A DNA stretch of 64,000 bases, from assembly GCF_000214725.1 (NCBI RefSeq), contig NC_015574.1, positions 744,001 to 808,000 on the forward strand, given 5' to 3'. Shown here piece after piece: positions 10,017 to 18,343 of this stretch. Origin of the DNA: Methanobacterium paludis. Its GTDB lineage: Archaea; Methanobacteriota; Methanobacteria; Methanobacteriales; Methanobacteriaceae. Each line of letters starts with the position of its first letter. Position 1 is the first letter of the stretch. The notes beneath the pieces were generated by a model. The model was not told where the DNA came from. It was given only the letters and a program-made list of their open reading frames with translations, and did no database searches. Position numbers and translations under genes: made by a program.

Positions 10017-10538
10017 TTATATTAACCTTAACTTGTACTCTCTGTAAACTAGCATTTTTAAACTCAAGAGTTCCCTCTCAAGGCCGTACCGTTTTTCTTT
10101 TGTCTGGTTGCATAACTCTAAATATTTTTTATGCTCTGCATCTACCTTTTTATACTCTTTTTTTATGTGAGAGTGCAGGTTGAGGAGACTTTTTCTAATC
10201 AATTCCTCTTTTTCTGTTTTCAGATGGGAAATAACTGCATCTTTTTCAGATATCCTGTTTTCAAGTGCAGATAAACCAGTTTCAAGCTCATGAATTTTCT
10301 CTTTTTCACTTGCAATTTGTTCCTCAAATCCATTATTTCCCTGATTTTTTTGGATTTCATCTTCGAGTTTGGTGAGTTCATCCTCTGCGCTGAAAACATA
10401 TTTCTTTGAAACTAACTCTTCATCTTTTAAACTGGTTAATTCAGTTTCATATTTATTTATTTTCTTATCAAAAACTTCTATTTCTTTTATATGTTCAGTA
10501 TTCTTTAAAAAATCATCAATTTCAGTGATGATATCCAC
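10017..10538 (-). CDS. coiled-coil protein of unknown function
   Basis: A 173-residue protein, almost entirely charged heptads. A first coiled coil covers about residues 10-65, a second 70-110 and a third 115-165, with Leu/Ile at regular spacing and Glu/Lys between. It has no signal peptide, membrane segment, cysteines or enzymatic motif. The probable start is GTG at 10538, but the GGGG sequence is almost on top of it, so the start is not certain. It is transcribed alone and may act as a structural or scaffolding protein. I do not recognise a named family. Confidence 0.6.
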   Translation of the reverse strand: MDIITEIDDFLKNTEHIKEIEVFDKKINKYETELTSLKDEELVSKKYVFSAEDELTKLEDEIQKNQGNNGFEEQIASEKEKIHELETGLSALENRISEKDAVISHLKTEKEELIRKSLLNLHSHIKKEYKKVDAEHKKYLELCNQTKEKRYGLERELLSLKMLVYREYKLRLI

Positions 10539-10893
10539 CCCATTTTATTTGTAAGTAAAAAAAACTAAAAGTGACGGAAGCAGGAAATATAGCTCCGCTT
10601 TTACTAGGTTTTACCAATTATTTATTATGTTGTTCATTCAATGGTATAAAATTTTCCTTAATACCTTAAAGGTATCTACAACCTTGTTTTTTTCCATATT
10701 CCATCAAAACATTTGAAAATGAAACTTAAAATTTGTAAAACTTTCCAATTCGTTAATGTCCTATGATAATGAAACTAATGAAAAAATAGAGGTTCAACCA
10801 GTTAGTTATACCAGCTATTTAATAAGTCGTTTAATATAATATTATTTTATGAATGTATGTAGCCCAACCTATATACAAGTGCTGGTGTGAAAA
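10539..10893. other. intergenic between divergent genes, with a small hairpin candidate
   Basis: 355 bases between a minus-strand and a plus-strand gene. At about 10567-10602, AAAAG and CGGA face TCCG and CTTTT, giving a bulged stem just upstream of the coiled-coil gene, possibly in its leader. The rest is AT-rich and should contain both promoters. ATATTATTTTAT at about 10840 is a weak TATA candidate. Confidence 0.35.
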
Positions 10894-11676
10894 ATGAAAC
10901 TTGAAAAAATTGATTTATACTACTTCTCAGGAACAGGAAACACTCTGCTTGTTGTAAAACAGATGATGAAAGTGTTTACTGGGAATGGTGTCGATGCCAA
11001 ACTGCATAAGATAGAGGATTCAAAACCTGAAGATGTAAACACTGAACATGTTATTGGTCTTGGATTTCCCGTTGCAATTCTATCCACCTACAAATTTGTC
11101 TGGGACTTTATAAAAGGACTTCCTGAAGTAGATGGAACCCCAATTTTCATGGTGGACACACTTTGAGGTTACTCTGGGGGTATAGTGGGTCTGCTGCGCT
11201 CAGTTGTTGAGAAAAAAGGTTATAAACCCATAGGGGCCTGTGAGATAATCATGCCTTCAAACATCTTTTTCATCCCTGATGGAAGGACATGTGATGATAA
11301 GGTGAGAACGGGACTTGTGAAGGCTGAAAAATACGCCCTATCAATTCTTGATGGAAGTTCTAGGTGGGGTCGTGTCCCTGTGTTGTCAGATGCAATGCAT
11401 ACCATATCCTCTGGTTTGTTAAAGCTTGCTGAAGCGGATCTTCACCAGAAGTACATTAAATTCAGGGCAGACAAGTCCAAATGCAGTAAGTGCTGCATCT
11501 GTGTGGATATTTGTCCTGTTGGGAACATAGAAATGGGTGAGTACCCTGAAACTGGCAACAACTGTCAGTACTGCCTGAGATGTGTTTCATTCTGCCCGAG
11601 AAGTGCCCTGCCGTGTATGTTCAACTACAAGGGGAAGACTTACAGGGCTGTGGATCTTGAGGATTTTCGGGAGTAG
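10894..11676 (+). pseudogene. EFR1-type flavodoxin-ferredoxin protein, interrupted by one in-frame TGA
   Basis: One continuous frame encodes 260 codons, except that codon 91 (11164-11166) is TGA. Upstream is a flavodoxin N-terminus with the FMN phosphate loop (YYFSGTGNT, residues 9-17). Downstream of the stop the frame continues with GYSGGIVG, then a C-terminal dicluster ferredoxin domain with CSKCCICVDICP and CQYCLRCVSFCP, enough for two 4Fe-4S clusters. Homologues are unbroken electron-transfer proteins. A GGTG ribosome site precedes the ATG. A GTG at 11185 could restart translation but would lack the FMN loop. The simplest reading is a recent nonsense mutation. Selenocysteine is a less likely alternative: no SECIS-like hairpin was seen after the gene, and Methanobacteriales generally lack Sec. 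Confidence 0.75.
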
Positions 11677-11852
11677 AAAACTTCCATTTCAGTTAACTTT
11701 TTAAGGAAGATTTCTAGAAAAAAAGTTTCAATTTAAATCAAAAAGTTTTAAGAATTTCTAAATTATTATTACTTATTTTTACATAATTATTAATAAGAAC
11801 GAGTTTCAAGCAATTTAATCAAGATTCCTAACTACAAAACGAAAAATGATAA

Positions 11853-11862
11853 TTTATAAATA
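11853..11862 (+). promoter_or_regulatory. TATA box of hsdR, probably giving a leaderless mRNA
   Basis: TTTATAAATA lies with its centre about 28 bases before the hsdR ATG at 11885, so initiation should occur within a few bases of the start codon. No Shine-Dalgarno sequence precedes that ATG, which fits a leaderless message. A purine-rich BRE-like CGAAAAATG lies upstream. Confidence 0.6.
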
Positions 11863-11884
11863 AAAGAATCATATTTTATTAATT

Positions 11885-14632
11885 ATGGATACTTATACTG
11901 AGAACTTCCAGTTGAAAAACGAACAGAAAACTAGGAAGGACCTCATAGATCCTGCACTGGAAAAAGTAGGCTGGCTCAGTAAGTACATCAAGGAAGAAGT
12001 CAATTCAGTAAAGTCAGACTTCAAAAACAAGGATTTTATTCTTTTTAAAGGTGAACCTGAACATGGTGTTGACAGGTTCATTGATTACCTCCTGCTGGAT
12101 GAAGATAACTCGGTTCTGGCCATAATCGAGGCCAAAAGATTTTCCAAAAATCCGGAAAAGGGAAGGATTCAAGCTAGAACATACTCCAAGGACATAGAAG
12201 GTCAGATAGGTATTAAAGTTCCATTTTTTTTAACCAACGGTGCCAAATGGTTTTTCATTGACGAAGAGGGGATTGAAAGAAAGGTCAGCGGACCATTTTC
12301 CCAGGAAGACCTTAAAAGAAGAAGGGAAATCCACAAAAAAAGTAGAGATCCCGCAGTGGTTAAGGTAAACCACCGCATTGTCGACAGACCCCGCAGTATT
12401 AAGATAGTTCGAGAACTATCAGAACACTTCTCAAAAGGCCACAGAACAGCCCTGGTGCACATGGCCACAGGAACTGGAAAAACAAGGGTTGCCATGGCGA
12501 TCATCGACCTTTTGAGGAATGCCAACGTTGTCAGAAACGTGCTCTTCATTGCAGACAGAATTGCACTTGTGGAACAAACAAAAACCTCAGGTTTCGAACA
12601 GTTCTTCACAGAACCAATCGCAGATTTGAGGGAAGGATTCAAAAACACAGCAAGGCTCTACGTATCCACAGTCCAAACCCTCATGGGCGGAAAACATGAA
12701 AAAATGTATGAAAAGTTCAGCCCTGCATTTTTCGACCTCATAGTTTTTGATGAAGCACACCGCTCAATCTACGATAAAAACAACCACATCCAACAGTACT
12801 TCGACGCTATCATGATAGGTTTAACAGCCACACCCCGAGAAAGGGAAAGCCAGAGCACATTCGAACTTTTCGGTTGCAGAGAAGGTAAACCCACAGTAGA
12901 ATATTCCTACGAAGATGCAATTCGAGACGGGGTGCTGGTGCCATACCGTGCAGAGGCCCTGCAAACCAAAGTACTGGAACTTGGAATCTACGGGGGCGAG
13001 CTAAATAAAAGACTTAAAACCCAGCTTCGAAGGCAGGAAGAGGATCCAGACACATTTGAGGTTACAGGTTCGGACTTTGACAGGATTTTCATGGACGACA
13101 AGACCAATGAACTCATAATAAGAGAGTTCATGGACAGATGTTACAAATCAAACGAGGGAAAACCTGCAAAAACAATATTCTTCTGTGCAAGTCAAAGGCA
13201 CGCACGCCAGGTTAAAAAAGTCTTTGGAGAACTCTTCCCAAAACTTTCAGCAGATGTGCAGGCCATAACCTCCGACATGTACAGGGCAGAAGACGAGGTC
13301 AAACGATTCAAAATCAGTTCAGAACCCAGAATAGCCATATCAGTTGGAATGCTTGACACAGGCGTGGACATACCAGAAGTCTGCAACTTGGTATTTGTAA
13401 AGCCAGTTTTTTCAAATGTTAGATTCTGGCAGATGCTGGGCAGAGGTACAAGAAACTTCAAATCCTGCAAACATCCAGAATGGCTTCCAAATGGAGATAA
13501 AAAAGACTTTTTAATATTTGATTTCACAATTGGAGGCTACTCCAACTTGAGAATTCACCTGGAATCTGAGGGTGTACCTGAAAAAGAGCCCCAAAAAAGT
13601 GTTATGGTCAAGATATTTGAAAACAGGGCGAATTTACTGGATAAATCCCTTACAGAGAGTCAAAAAAACATAATATCCAATAAAATAATGGGAAGCATTA
13701 ATTCTCTCGATGAAGGTTCATTTATTGTCAGAGAAAAGCTCCCCATAATTGAACAGGTCAAATCCAATTCATCCTACCTTGAAAATTATGTTAACGAACT
13801 TAAAGACGAAATATCCTCCCTCATGATCCTGGAACCCGGTTCAAATTCAACTGTTTCATCTTTCATCCTGAAAACAGAGAACCTGTTTGGATTCATACTG
13901 GCAAGAAATCATGAGGAGATAGGTAAACTCAGGAGCTACGTCAGCTACATGCTCAGAAACATCCTAACCAAAGACAACCTCAACGATATAAAGATGAAGA
14001 GGGACGAGATATTAAGGGCAATGCAGAACCAGTTCTGGGAAGATCTGGCCTTTGAAGATGTTGAATTCCTTGTCAGGGAGCTGGCACCCCTCATGAAGTA
14101 CTTCGAACCTGAACGCAAGGAAATAATTCAAAGCGATGCTCCAGATTTTATCATGAGCCGTGAGCAGTTTGTTAAAGAAGTTGAAGAGGATCCCAAAATC
14201 AAGGAGTTTCTTGAGGGCAACAACATAATCTGGAAGATAAAAGAGGGACAGGGCATAACATCTCCAGAGCTTCTGGAACTTGAAAGGGAACTCAACATCC
14301 GTAAACCCGGACTCACAATTGACAACGTGCAGAAGCATCAGAACAAGGACTTCATCATATTTTTAAGGGAGATAATCGGGTTGAGCAGGACAGAAGACCC
14401 GAAGGCGCTCATAGAGAAACGATTCAGCCAGTTTATAATAGAGAAGAGTCAGTACAGCTCCAGGCAGATAGATTTCCTCCTGCTTTTGAGGAGGATGTTT
14501 GCAGATAGGAAGCATATTGAACTGGGAGATCTGGCGGAGCCACCACTTTCAGATGAGCATCCATTGGATATCTTTGAGATTGGGGAATTGGAGAGGATTG
14601 TGGATTGCTGTAACAGGATTAAGATGTGTTGA
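11885..14632 (+). CDS. hsdR: type I restriction enzyme, R subunit (EcoEI-like)
   Basis: A 915-residue motor and nuclease subunit of a type I restriction-modification complex, which translocates DNA and cuts unmethylated foreign DNA. The N-terminal PD-(D/E)XK nuclease shows Asp67 (RFIDYLL) and Glu82-x-Lys84 (IIEAKR). The SF2 helicase motor follows: Walker A ATGTGKT at 194-200, DEAH at 289-292, TATPR, and later GRGTRN. The last 250 residues form the helical EcoEI-type C-terminal domain that docks on the methyltransferase. All key residues are intact and length is normal. It is the first gene of the locus. The following genes run on the same strand, but a TPR-EVE-nuclease gene separates it from hsdS and hsdM. 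Confidence 0.95.
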   Translation: MDTYTENFQLKNEQKTRKDLIDPALEKVGWLSKYIKEEVNSVKSDFKNKDFILFKGEPEHGVDRFIDYLLLDEDNSVLAIIEAKRFSKNPEKGRIQARTYSKDIEGQIGIKVPFFLTNGAKWFFIDEEGIERKVSGPFSQEDLKRRREIHKKSRDPAVVKVNHRIVDRPRSIKIVRELSEHFSKGHRTALVHMATGTGKTRVAMAIIDLLRNANVVRNVLFIADRIALVEQTKTSGFEQFFTEPIADLREGFKNTARLYVSTVQTLMGGKHEKMYEKFSPAFFDLIVFDEAHRSIYDKNNHIQQYFDAIMIGLTATPRERESQSTFELFGCREGKPTVEYSYEDAIRDGVLVPYRAEALQTKVLELGIYGGELNKRLKTQLRRQEEDPDTFEVTGSDFDRIFMDDKTNELIIREFMDRCYKSNEGKPAKTIFFCASQRHARQVKKVFGELFPKLSADVQAITSDMYRAEDEVKRFKISSEPRIAISVGMLDTGVDIPEVCNLVFVKPVFSNVRFWQMLGRGTRNFKSCKHPEWLPNGDKKDFLIFDFTIGGYSNLRIHLESEGVPEKEPQKSVMVKIFENRANLLDKSLTESQKNIISNKIMGSINSLDEGSFIVREKLPIIEQVKSNSSYLENYVNELKDEISSLMILEPGSNSTVSSFILKTENLFGFILARNHEEIGKLRSYVSYMLRNILTKDNLNDIKMKRDEILRAMQNQFWEDLAFEDVEFLVRELAPLMKYFEPERKEIIQSDAPDFIMSREQFVKEVEEDPKIKEFLEGNNIIWKIKEGQGITSPELLELERELNIRKPGLTIDNVQKHQNKDFIIFLREIIGLSRTEDPKALIEKRFSQFIIEKSQYSSRQIDFLLLLRRMFADRKHIELGDLAEPPLSDEHPLDIFEIGELERIVDCCNRIKMC

Positions 14633-14724
14633 AAGTTAAATTATCAAGTTAAATTTAAAAAATATTACACATAATTATTTAAATCAATTTATTACTTCTA
14701 AATATAGAATTAAAGGTGAAAAAC

Positions 14725-16635
14725 ATGCCTTCAGAAACATCAACCTGTATTGAAAAAGGAAACGAAAAATTAGAACAAAACGAACCTGCTGAAGCAATAA
14801 ACTATTTTGATGAAGCTTTGAAATTAGAACCAGATAACGCAGACGCATATTTCTTTAAAGGTTCAGCACTAATAGAGCTTGAAGAAGATGAAAATGCTTT
14901 AAACTGTTTTAATAAAGTTTTGGAATTGGATCCAAATTATAATGCTGCTTACTACAATAAAAGTCTTGTCTTGTTTTATTTAGAGGATTATGAAAAAGCT
15001 GAAAGATGCATAGATAAATTTTTAGAACTGGAACCTGAAAATATTGATGCTTTAAACCTGAAAGGTATAATTCTAACTAATTCTGGTAAAAAAAATATGG
15101 CCCTTGGTTACTTCGATGATGCATTGAAAATAGACCCTAATTATTTTTATGCTTTAAAAAATAGAGGAAAAACTTTATTTGAGCTTGGTAAACACAAAGA
15201 AGCCATAACTTCTCTGAAAATTGCTTTAAATATTGTGCCTGATGATGAGGAAGTATTAATCTATATAGGTTTCTCATTAATTTCGTTAGGCAAGTCTTCT
15301 GAAGGACTAGCGTTTTATGATAAAGTTTTAAGTTTAAACAATCGGCATTCTGGGGTTATGTATCTCAAAGCATGTTTATTTGTAGATATGGATAAAGAAA
15401 AAGAAGCAATGAACTGTCTGAATAATGCTCTTAAATTTGAACCCGAATACACTGATGCATTAATATTGAAGGCTGAAATTTACAGAGATATGGAAAAACC
15501 TGAAAAGGCTTTAAAATGTTATGAAAAAGCGTCCCAAATAGATCCAGAGAATCCAGATCCATGGGTAGGGATGGGAAACGTTTTTAAAGACATGGGAAAA
15601 AAGAAGGAAGCTGTTAAATCGTATGAAAAATTTGTTGAAATTATAAGAAAAAATAAGATTTCTGATAAATATCTTGAAGCCCGCAGAGTCATGGAATACA
15701 TTAACTGGGTCAAAAAAGGAGAACCAATAACTTTTTCACCTAAACAGAAACCTCAATACTGGCAGTGGTCCACAAAATCGGAGTACTTCTTAGGGGAAAA
15801 TGGTGGGGAAAGAGATGTTTTAGAACCACAAAGTTCACATGATCCTGGAGTTTACTGGACATGCCACAAGGACACCCTTGCTGGAGATTTAATATTACTT
15901 TACAGGGCTGGAAAAGCTAATGGGGTTCAATATATGGACATAAAATATCTTATAATGGCTAGAAGTGATGCTTATCCATTAGATGATATTAACGTTGCTG
16001 TTGAGGAGGGTTGGGATTATGGATGCGACTATATCCCACTTTTCAAATTTGAAAATTCCTTGAAGCTTAATGAAATGAGAGAAGATCCATATTTAGAAGG
16101 TTGGAATGCTTTAGGTGTTCTTTTCCATAAAAAAGCTTACCTTACAAAAGAAAAGTACTGGAAACGTTTGATGGATTTACTCACTAAAAAGAACCCTGAA
16201 TTTACTGAATTTATGAAAACATTTGACAGAAAAAAAGTAATTGCTCAAATAACAACTGAAAAAGAACTTGAGGATAATCTCGAAAAGAATATCCGCGTTT
16301 TGAAGAAGTTTGGTCATGATCTGGAAGTCGTAAGCAGACAAAAAAGATGCATAGGTGATGAAGGGCGGATCGACTTATTATGCAAATCTAATAATGCTGA
16401 TGAATACGTTGTAATCGAGCTTAAAATCAACAAAGCCAACAGAGATGTATTTGGTCAGATATCTGGATATCTTGGATGGGTCATGGAGCACAAGTCAAAC
16501 GGTGAACCAGTTAAGGGGATTGTCATAAGCCGAGGTTACGATAAGAAGTTCCAATCTGCAATGAAAACCAATCCTAATGTTGAGCATATTGAGTTGGTGG
16601 ATGTTGTTTCAGAGCTCGGGATGACGCTTAAATGA
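14725..16635 (+). CDS. TPR - EVE domain - DUF91/NucS-like nuclease fusion
   Basis: A 636-residue three-part protein. Residues about 5-310 are eight to nine tetratricopeptide repeats (units such as AINYFDEALKLEPDNADAYF), a protein-interaction scaffold. Residues about 344-490 look like an EVE domain (YWQWSTKSEYF, then CHKDTLAGDLILLYRA), a PUA-like fold that binds modified bases. Residues about 510-636 resemble the DUF91/NucS PD-(D/E)XK nuclease, with Asp in GRIDLLC and Glu-x-Lys in VIELKINKANRDVFGQISGY. I place the start at ATG 14725, six bases after AAAGGTG. It lies 90 bases after hsdR, inside the type I locus. From its parts it may sense modified DNA and cut it, but this is inference; I know of no characterised protein with this exact architecture. 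Confidence 0.8.
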   Translation: MPSETSTCIEKGNEKLEQNEPAEAINYFDEALKLEPDNADAYFFKGSALIELEEDENALNCFNKVLELDPNYNAAYYNKSLVLFYLEDYEKAERCIDKFLELEPENIDALNLKGIILTNSGKKNMALGYFDDALKIDPNYFYALKNRGKTLFELGKHKEAITSLKIALNIVPDDEEVLIYIGFSLISLGKSSEGLAFYDKVLSLNNRHSGVMYLKACLFVDMDKEKEAMNCLNNALKFEPEYTDALILKAEIYRDMEKPEKALKCYEKASQIDPENPDPWVGMGNVFKDMGKKKEAVKSYEKFVEIIRKNKISDKYLEARRVMEYINWVKKGEPITFSPKQKPQYWQWSTKSEYFLGENGGERDVLEPQSSHDPGVYWTCHKDTLAGDLILLYRAGKANGVQYMDIKYLIMARSDAYPLDDINVAVEEGWDYGCDYIPLFKFENSLKLNEMREDPYLEGWNALGVLFHKKAYLTKEKYWKRLMDLLTKKNPEFTEFMKTFDRKKVIAQITTEKELEDNLEKNIRVLKKFGHDLEVVSRQKRCIGDEGRIDLLCKSNNADEYVVIELKINKANRDVFGQISGYLGWVMEHKSNGEPVKGIVISRGYDKKFQSAMKTNPNVEHIELVDVVSELGMTLK

Positions 16636-16683
16636 TTCCTTTTTTTATTTTATTTTCTTAAAAGTTCATGTTTTAATAAAATG

Positions 16684-16715
16684 GTCAACATTGGTTGACA
16701 TAAAACTTTAAATAT
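16684..16715 (+). promoter_or_regulatory. inverted repeat and TATA box before the hsdS operon
   Basis: GTCAAC-ATTG-GTTGAC (16684-16699) is a perfect 6-bp inverted repeat lying directly upstream of the TATA-like TTTAAATAT (16707-16715). The TATA sits only about 20 bases from the ATG at 16731, which implies a leaderless message. The repeat is well placed for an operator, and the first gene product looks like a DNA-binding protein, so autoregulation is a natural guess. Confidence 0.5.
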
Positions 16716-16730
16716 CTCTTTTAACTTCTT

Positions 16731-17108
16731 ATGAGTATGGAATTCAAATCAGTATCTTCAAAACTTTCAAGGGATGAAGTGACGCAGCTTCGCGCATACT
16801 GTGAGAGAAAGGGTAAAACTACATCCTCTTTTATCCGAGAAATTATTTTAAGAGAACTTGAAATTCCAATGCCAAGTTCTGTTGCTGGGAAAAATCGTAT
16901 AGACTACGATAGAGAAATTGACAGATTTATATGGGCTGTTGATCTAGACAGTGAAGAAGATTTCACAGTTCTAGAAAATGTCTCTGTGGATTTTCTTGAG
17001 GATTTGAAGGATGTTATTTCTCGTGCACTTGATGAACGTGCTGCTTTAATTGGAAAGAAAAATGAAAATTCTGTTGCAGTCCCCAGCAGGTTTTTAAGGA
17101 GGGAATAA
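16731..17108 (+). CDS. ribbon-helix-helix-like small protein preceding hsdS
   Basis: A 125-residue protein whose first 50 residues resemble a ribbon-helix-helix/Arc-type DNA-binding fold: a beta strand (FKSVSSKLS), a helix (RDEVTQLRAYCERKG) and a second helix (TSSFIREIILREL). The remaining 75 residues are acidic and helical and could be an oligomerisation or partner-binding part. Its stop codon overlaps the hsdS ATG (TAATG at 17106-17110), so the two are translationally coupled. No Shine-Dalgarno sequence precedes the start; an ATG at 16737 is an alternative. It may regulate the R-M genes through the inverted repeat just upstream. The fold call is from pattern only. Confidence 0.65.
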   Translation: MSMEFKSVSSKLSRDEVTQLRAYCERKGKTTSSFIREIILRELEIPMPSSVAGKNRIDYDREIDRFIWAVDLDSEEDFTVLENVSVDFLEDLKDVISRALDERAALIGKKNENSVAVPSRFLRRE

Positions 17109-18343
17109 TGATTAAAGAAGAAAATTTGCCTGAGAATTATGAGTTAGTAAAATTAGGAGATGTCCTATCCTCAATTACTAATGGAACTACCTCCACTCAA
17201 AATGAAGAAGATAATGGTTATAGAGTAACAAGGATAGAAACGATAGCTAATGGTGAAATTGACCTTAAAAGGACTAATTTTGTTGAATTAAACAAAGAAA
17301 AGTATGATAAATTTAAATTAAATGAAGGAGATATTTTATTCTCTCATATTAATAGTACTAAACATATTGGTAAAACCGCAATTTACCATTCTGAAATGGG
17401 TACATTAATTCATGGAATGAATCTATTGAGGTTAGTACCAAAAAAAGAAATTATTTCACCAAAATTTTTGCTTTATTTATTAAAAAATAAAAAGACTAGG
17501 GCTTTTTATCAAACTAGATGTAAAAGAGCGGTTAATCAATCCAGTTTGGATCAAAAGACCATTAAAAAATTTGAATTTATTCTTCCACCCCTCAAAACCC
17601 AACAAAAAATAGTTGAAATCCTTGAAAAAGCTGAAAAGCTCAAGGAATGGCGGGCTGAAACTGATGTGTTGACCAATGAATATTTGAAAAGTCTTTTCCT
17701 GGAGATGTTTGGACATACTGGGATAAATCCTAAAAAATGGCCTTTAATGAAAGCTACGGATATATGTTCAAAGGAAAAAAATGCAATTAAAGCAGGTCCA
17801 TTTGGTTCTTCTTTAAAGAAAGAATTCTATGTTGAAAAAGGATATAAAATTTATGGGCAAGAACAAGTTATTAAAGATGATTTAAGCTATGGGAATTATT
17901 ATATTCCGGAAGAAATTTATAAAAAACTTCAAAATTGTAAAATAAAAGAGGGAGATATTTTAATAAGCTTAGTAGGTAGTTATGGTAAAATTAGTATTGT
18001 GCCAAAAGAATTCGAGCCCGGAATTATTAATCCTCGATTGATGAAAATCAGTTTAAATCAAAAAATAGTTTCGCCTTTATTTTTTAGGTTTTTACTTAAT
18101 TCTGATGGTATTAAAAAGAAAATAGAACATGTATCCCATGGTGGTACTATGAATATAATTAATGTCAAAATTATAAAACAATTAGATTTCCCTATTCCCC
18201 CAATACAACTCCAAAACCAGTTCGCAGAAATAGTCCAAAATGTAGAACAATTAAAAGAGGAACAGAAACAATCCAAAGCCCAAATAGACAACCTATTTAA
18301 CGCACTCATGCAGAAAGCTTTCAAAGGAGAACTCACATGTTAG
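17108..18343 (+). CDS. hsdS: type I restriction-modification specificity subunit
   Basis: A 411-residue DNA-recognition subunit. Two target-recognition domains (about 1-150 and 200-355) each end in a conserved helical spacer. The central spacer is marked by ILPPLKTQQKIVEILEKAEKL. The C-terminal one by PIPPIQLQNQFAEIV and a coiled coil ending ALMQKAFKGEL. These two long helices set the gap between the two half-sites of the bipartite target. The gene shares its start with the stop of the upstream ribbon-helix-helix gene and overlaps hsdM (ATGTTAG). The target-recognition domains are more AT-rich than hsdR and hsdM, as is usual for these exchangeable domains. The target sequence cannot be read from the protein. 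Confidence 0.93.
   Translation: MIKEENLPENYELVKLGDVLSSITNGTTSTQNEEDNGYRVTRIETIANGEIDLKRTNFVELNKEKYDKFKLNEGDILFSHINSTKHIGKTAIYHSEMGTLIHGMNLLRLVPKKEIISPKFLLYLLKNKKTRAFYQTRCKRAVNQSSLDQKTIKKFEFILPPLKTQQKIVEILEKAEKLKEWRAETDVLTNEYLKSLFLEMFGHTGINPKKWPLMKATDICSKEKNAIKAGPFGSSLKKEFYVEKGYKIYGQEQVIKDDLSYGNYYIPEEIYKKLQNCKIKEGDILISLVGSYGKISIVPKEFEPGIINPRLMKISLNQKIVSPLFFRFLLNSDGIKKKIEHVSHGGTMNIINVKIIKQLDFPIPPIQLQNQFAEIVQNVEQLKEEQKQSKAQIDNLFNALMQKAFKGELTC

Noticed and set aside
11164..11166. TGA at codon 91 as a selenocysteine codon
   Set aside because: No SECIS-like hairpin was seen after the gene, the surrounding motif GYSGG is not a known Sec site, and Methanobacteriales generally lack the Sec machinery. 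A nonsense mutation is simpler.
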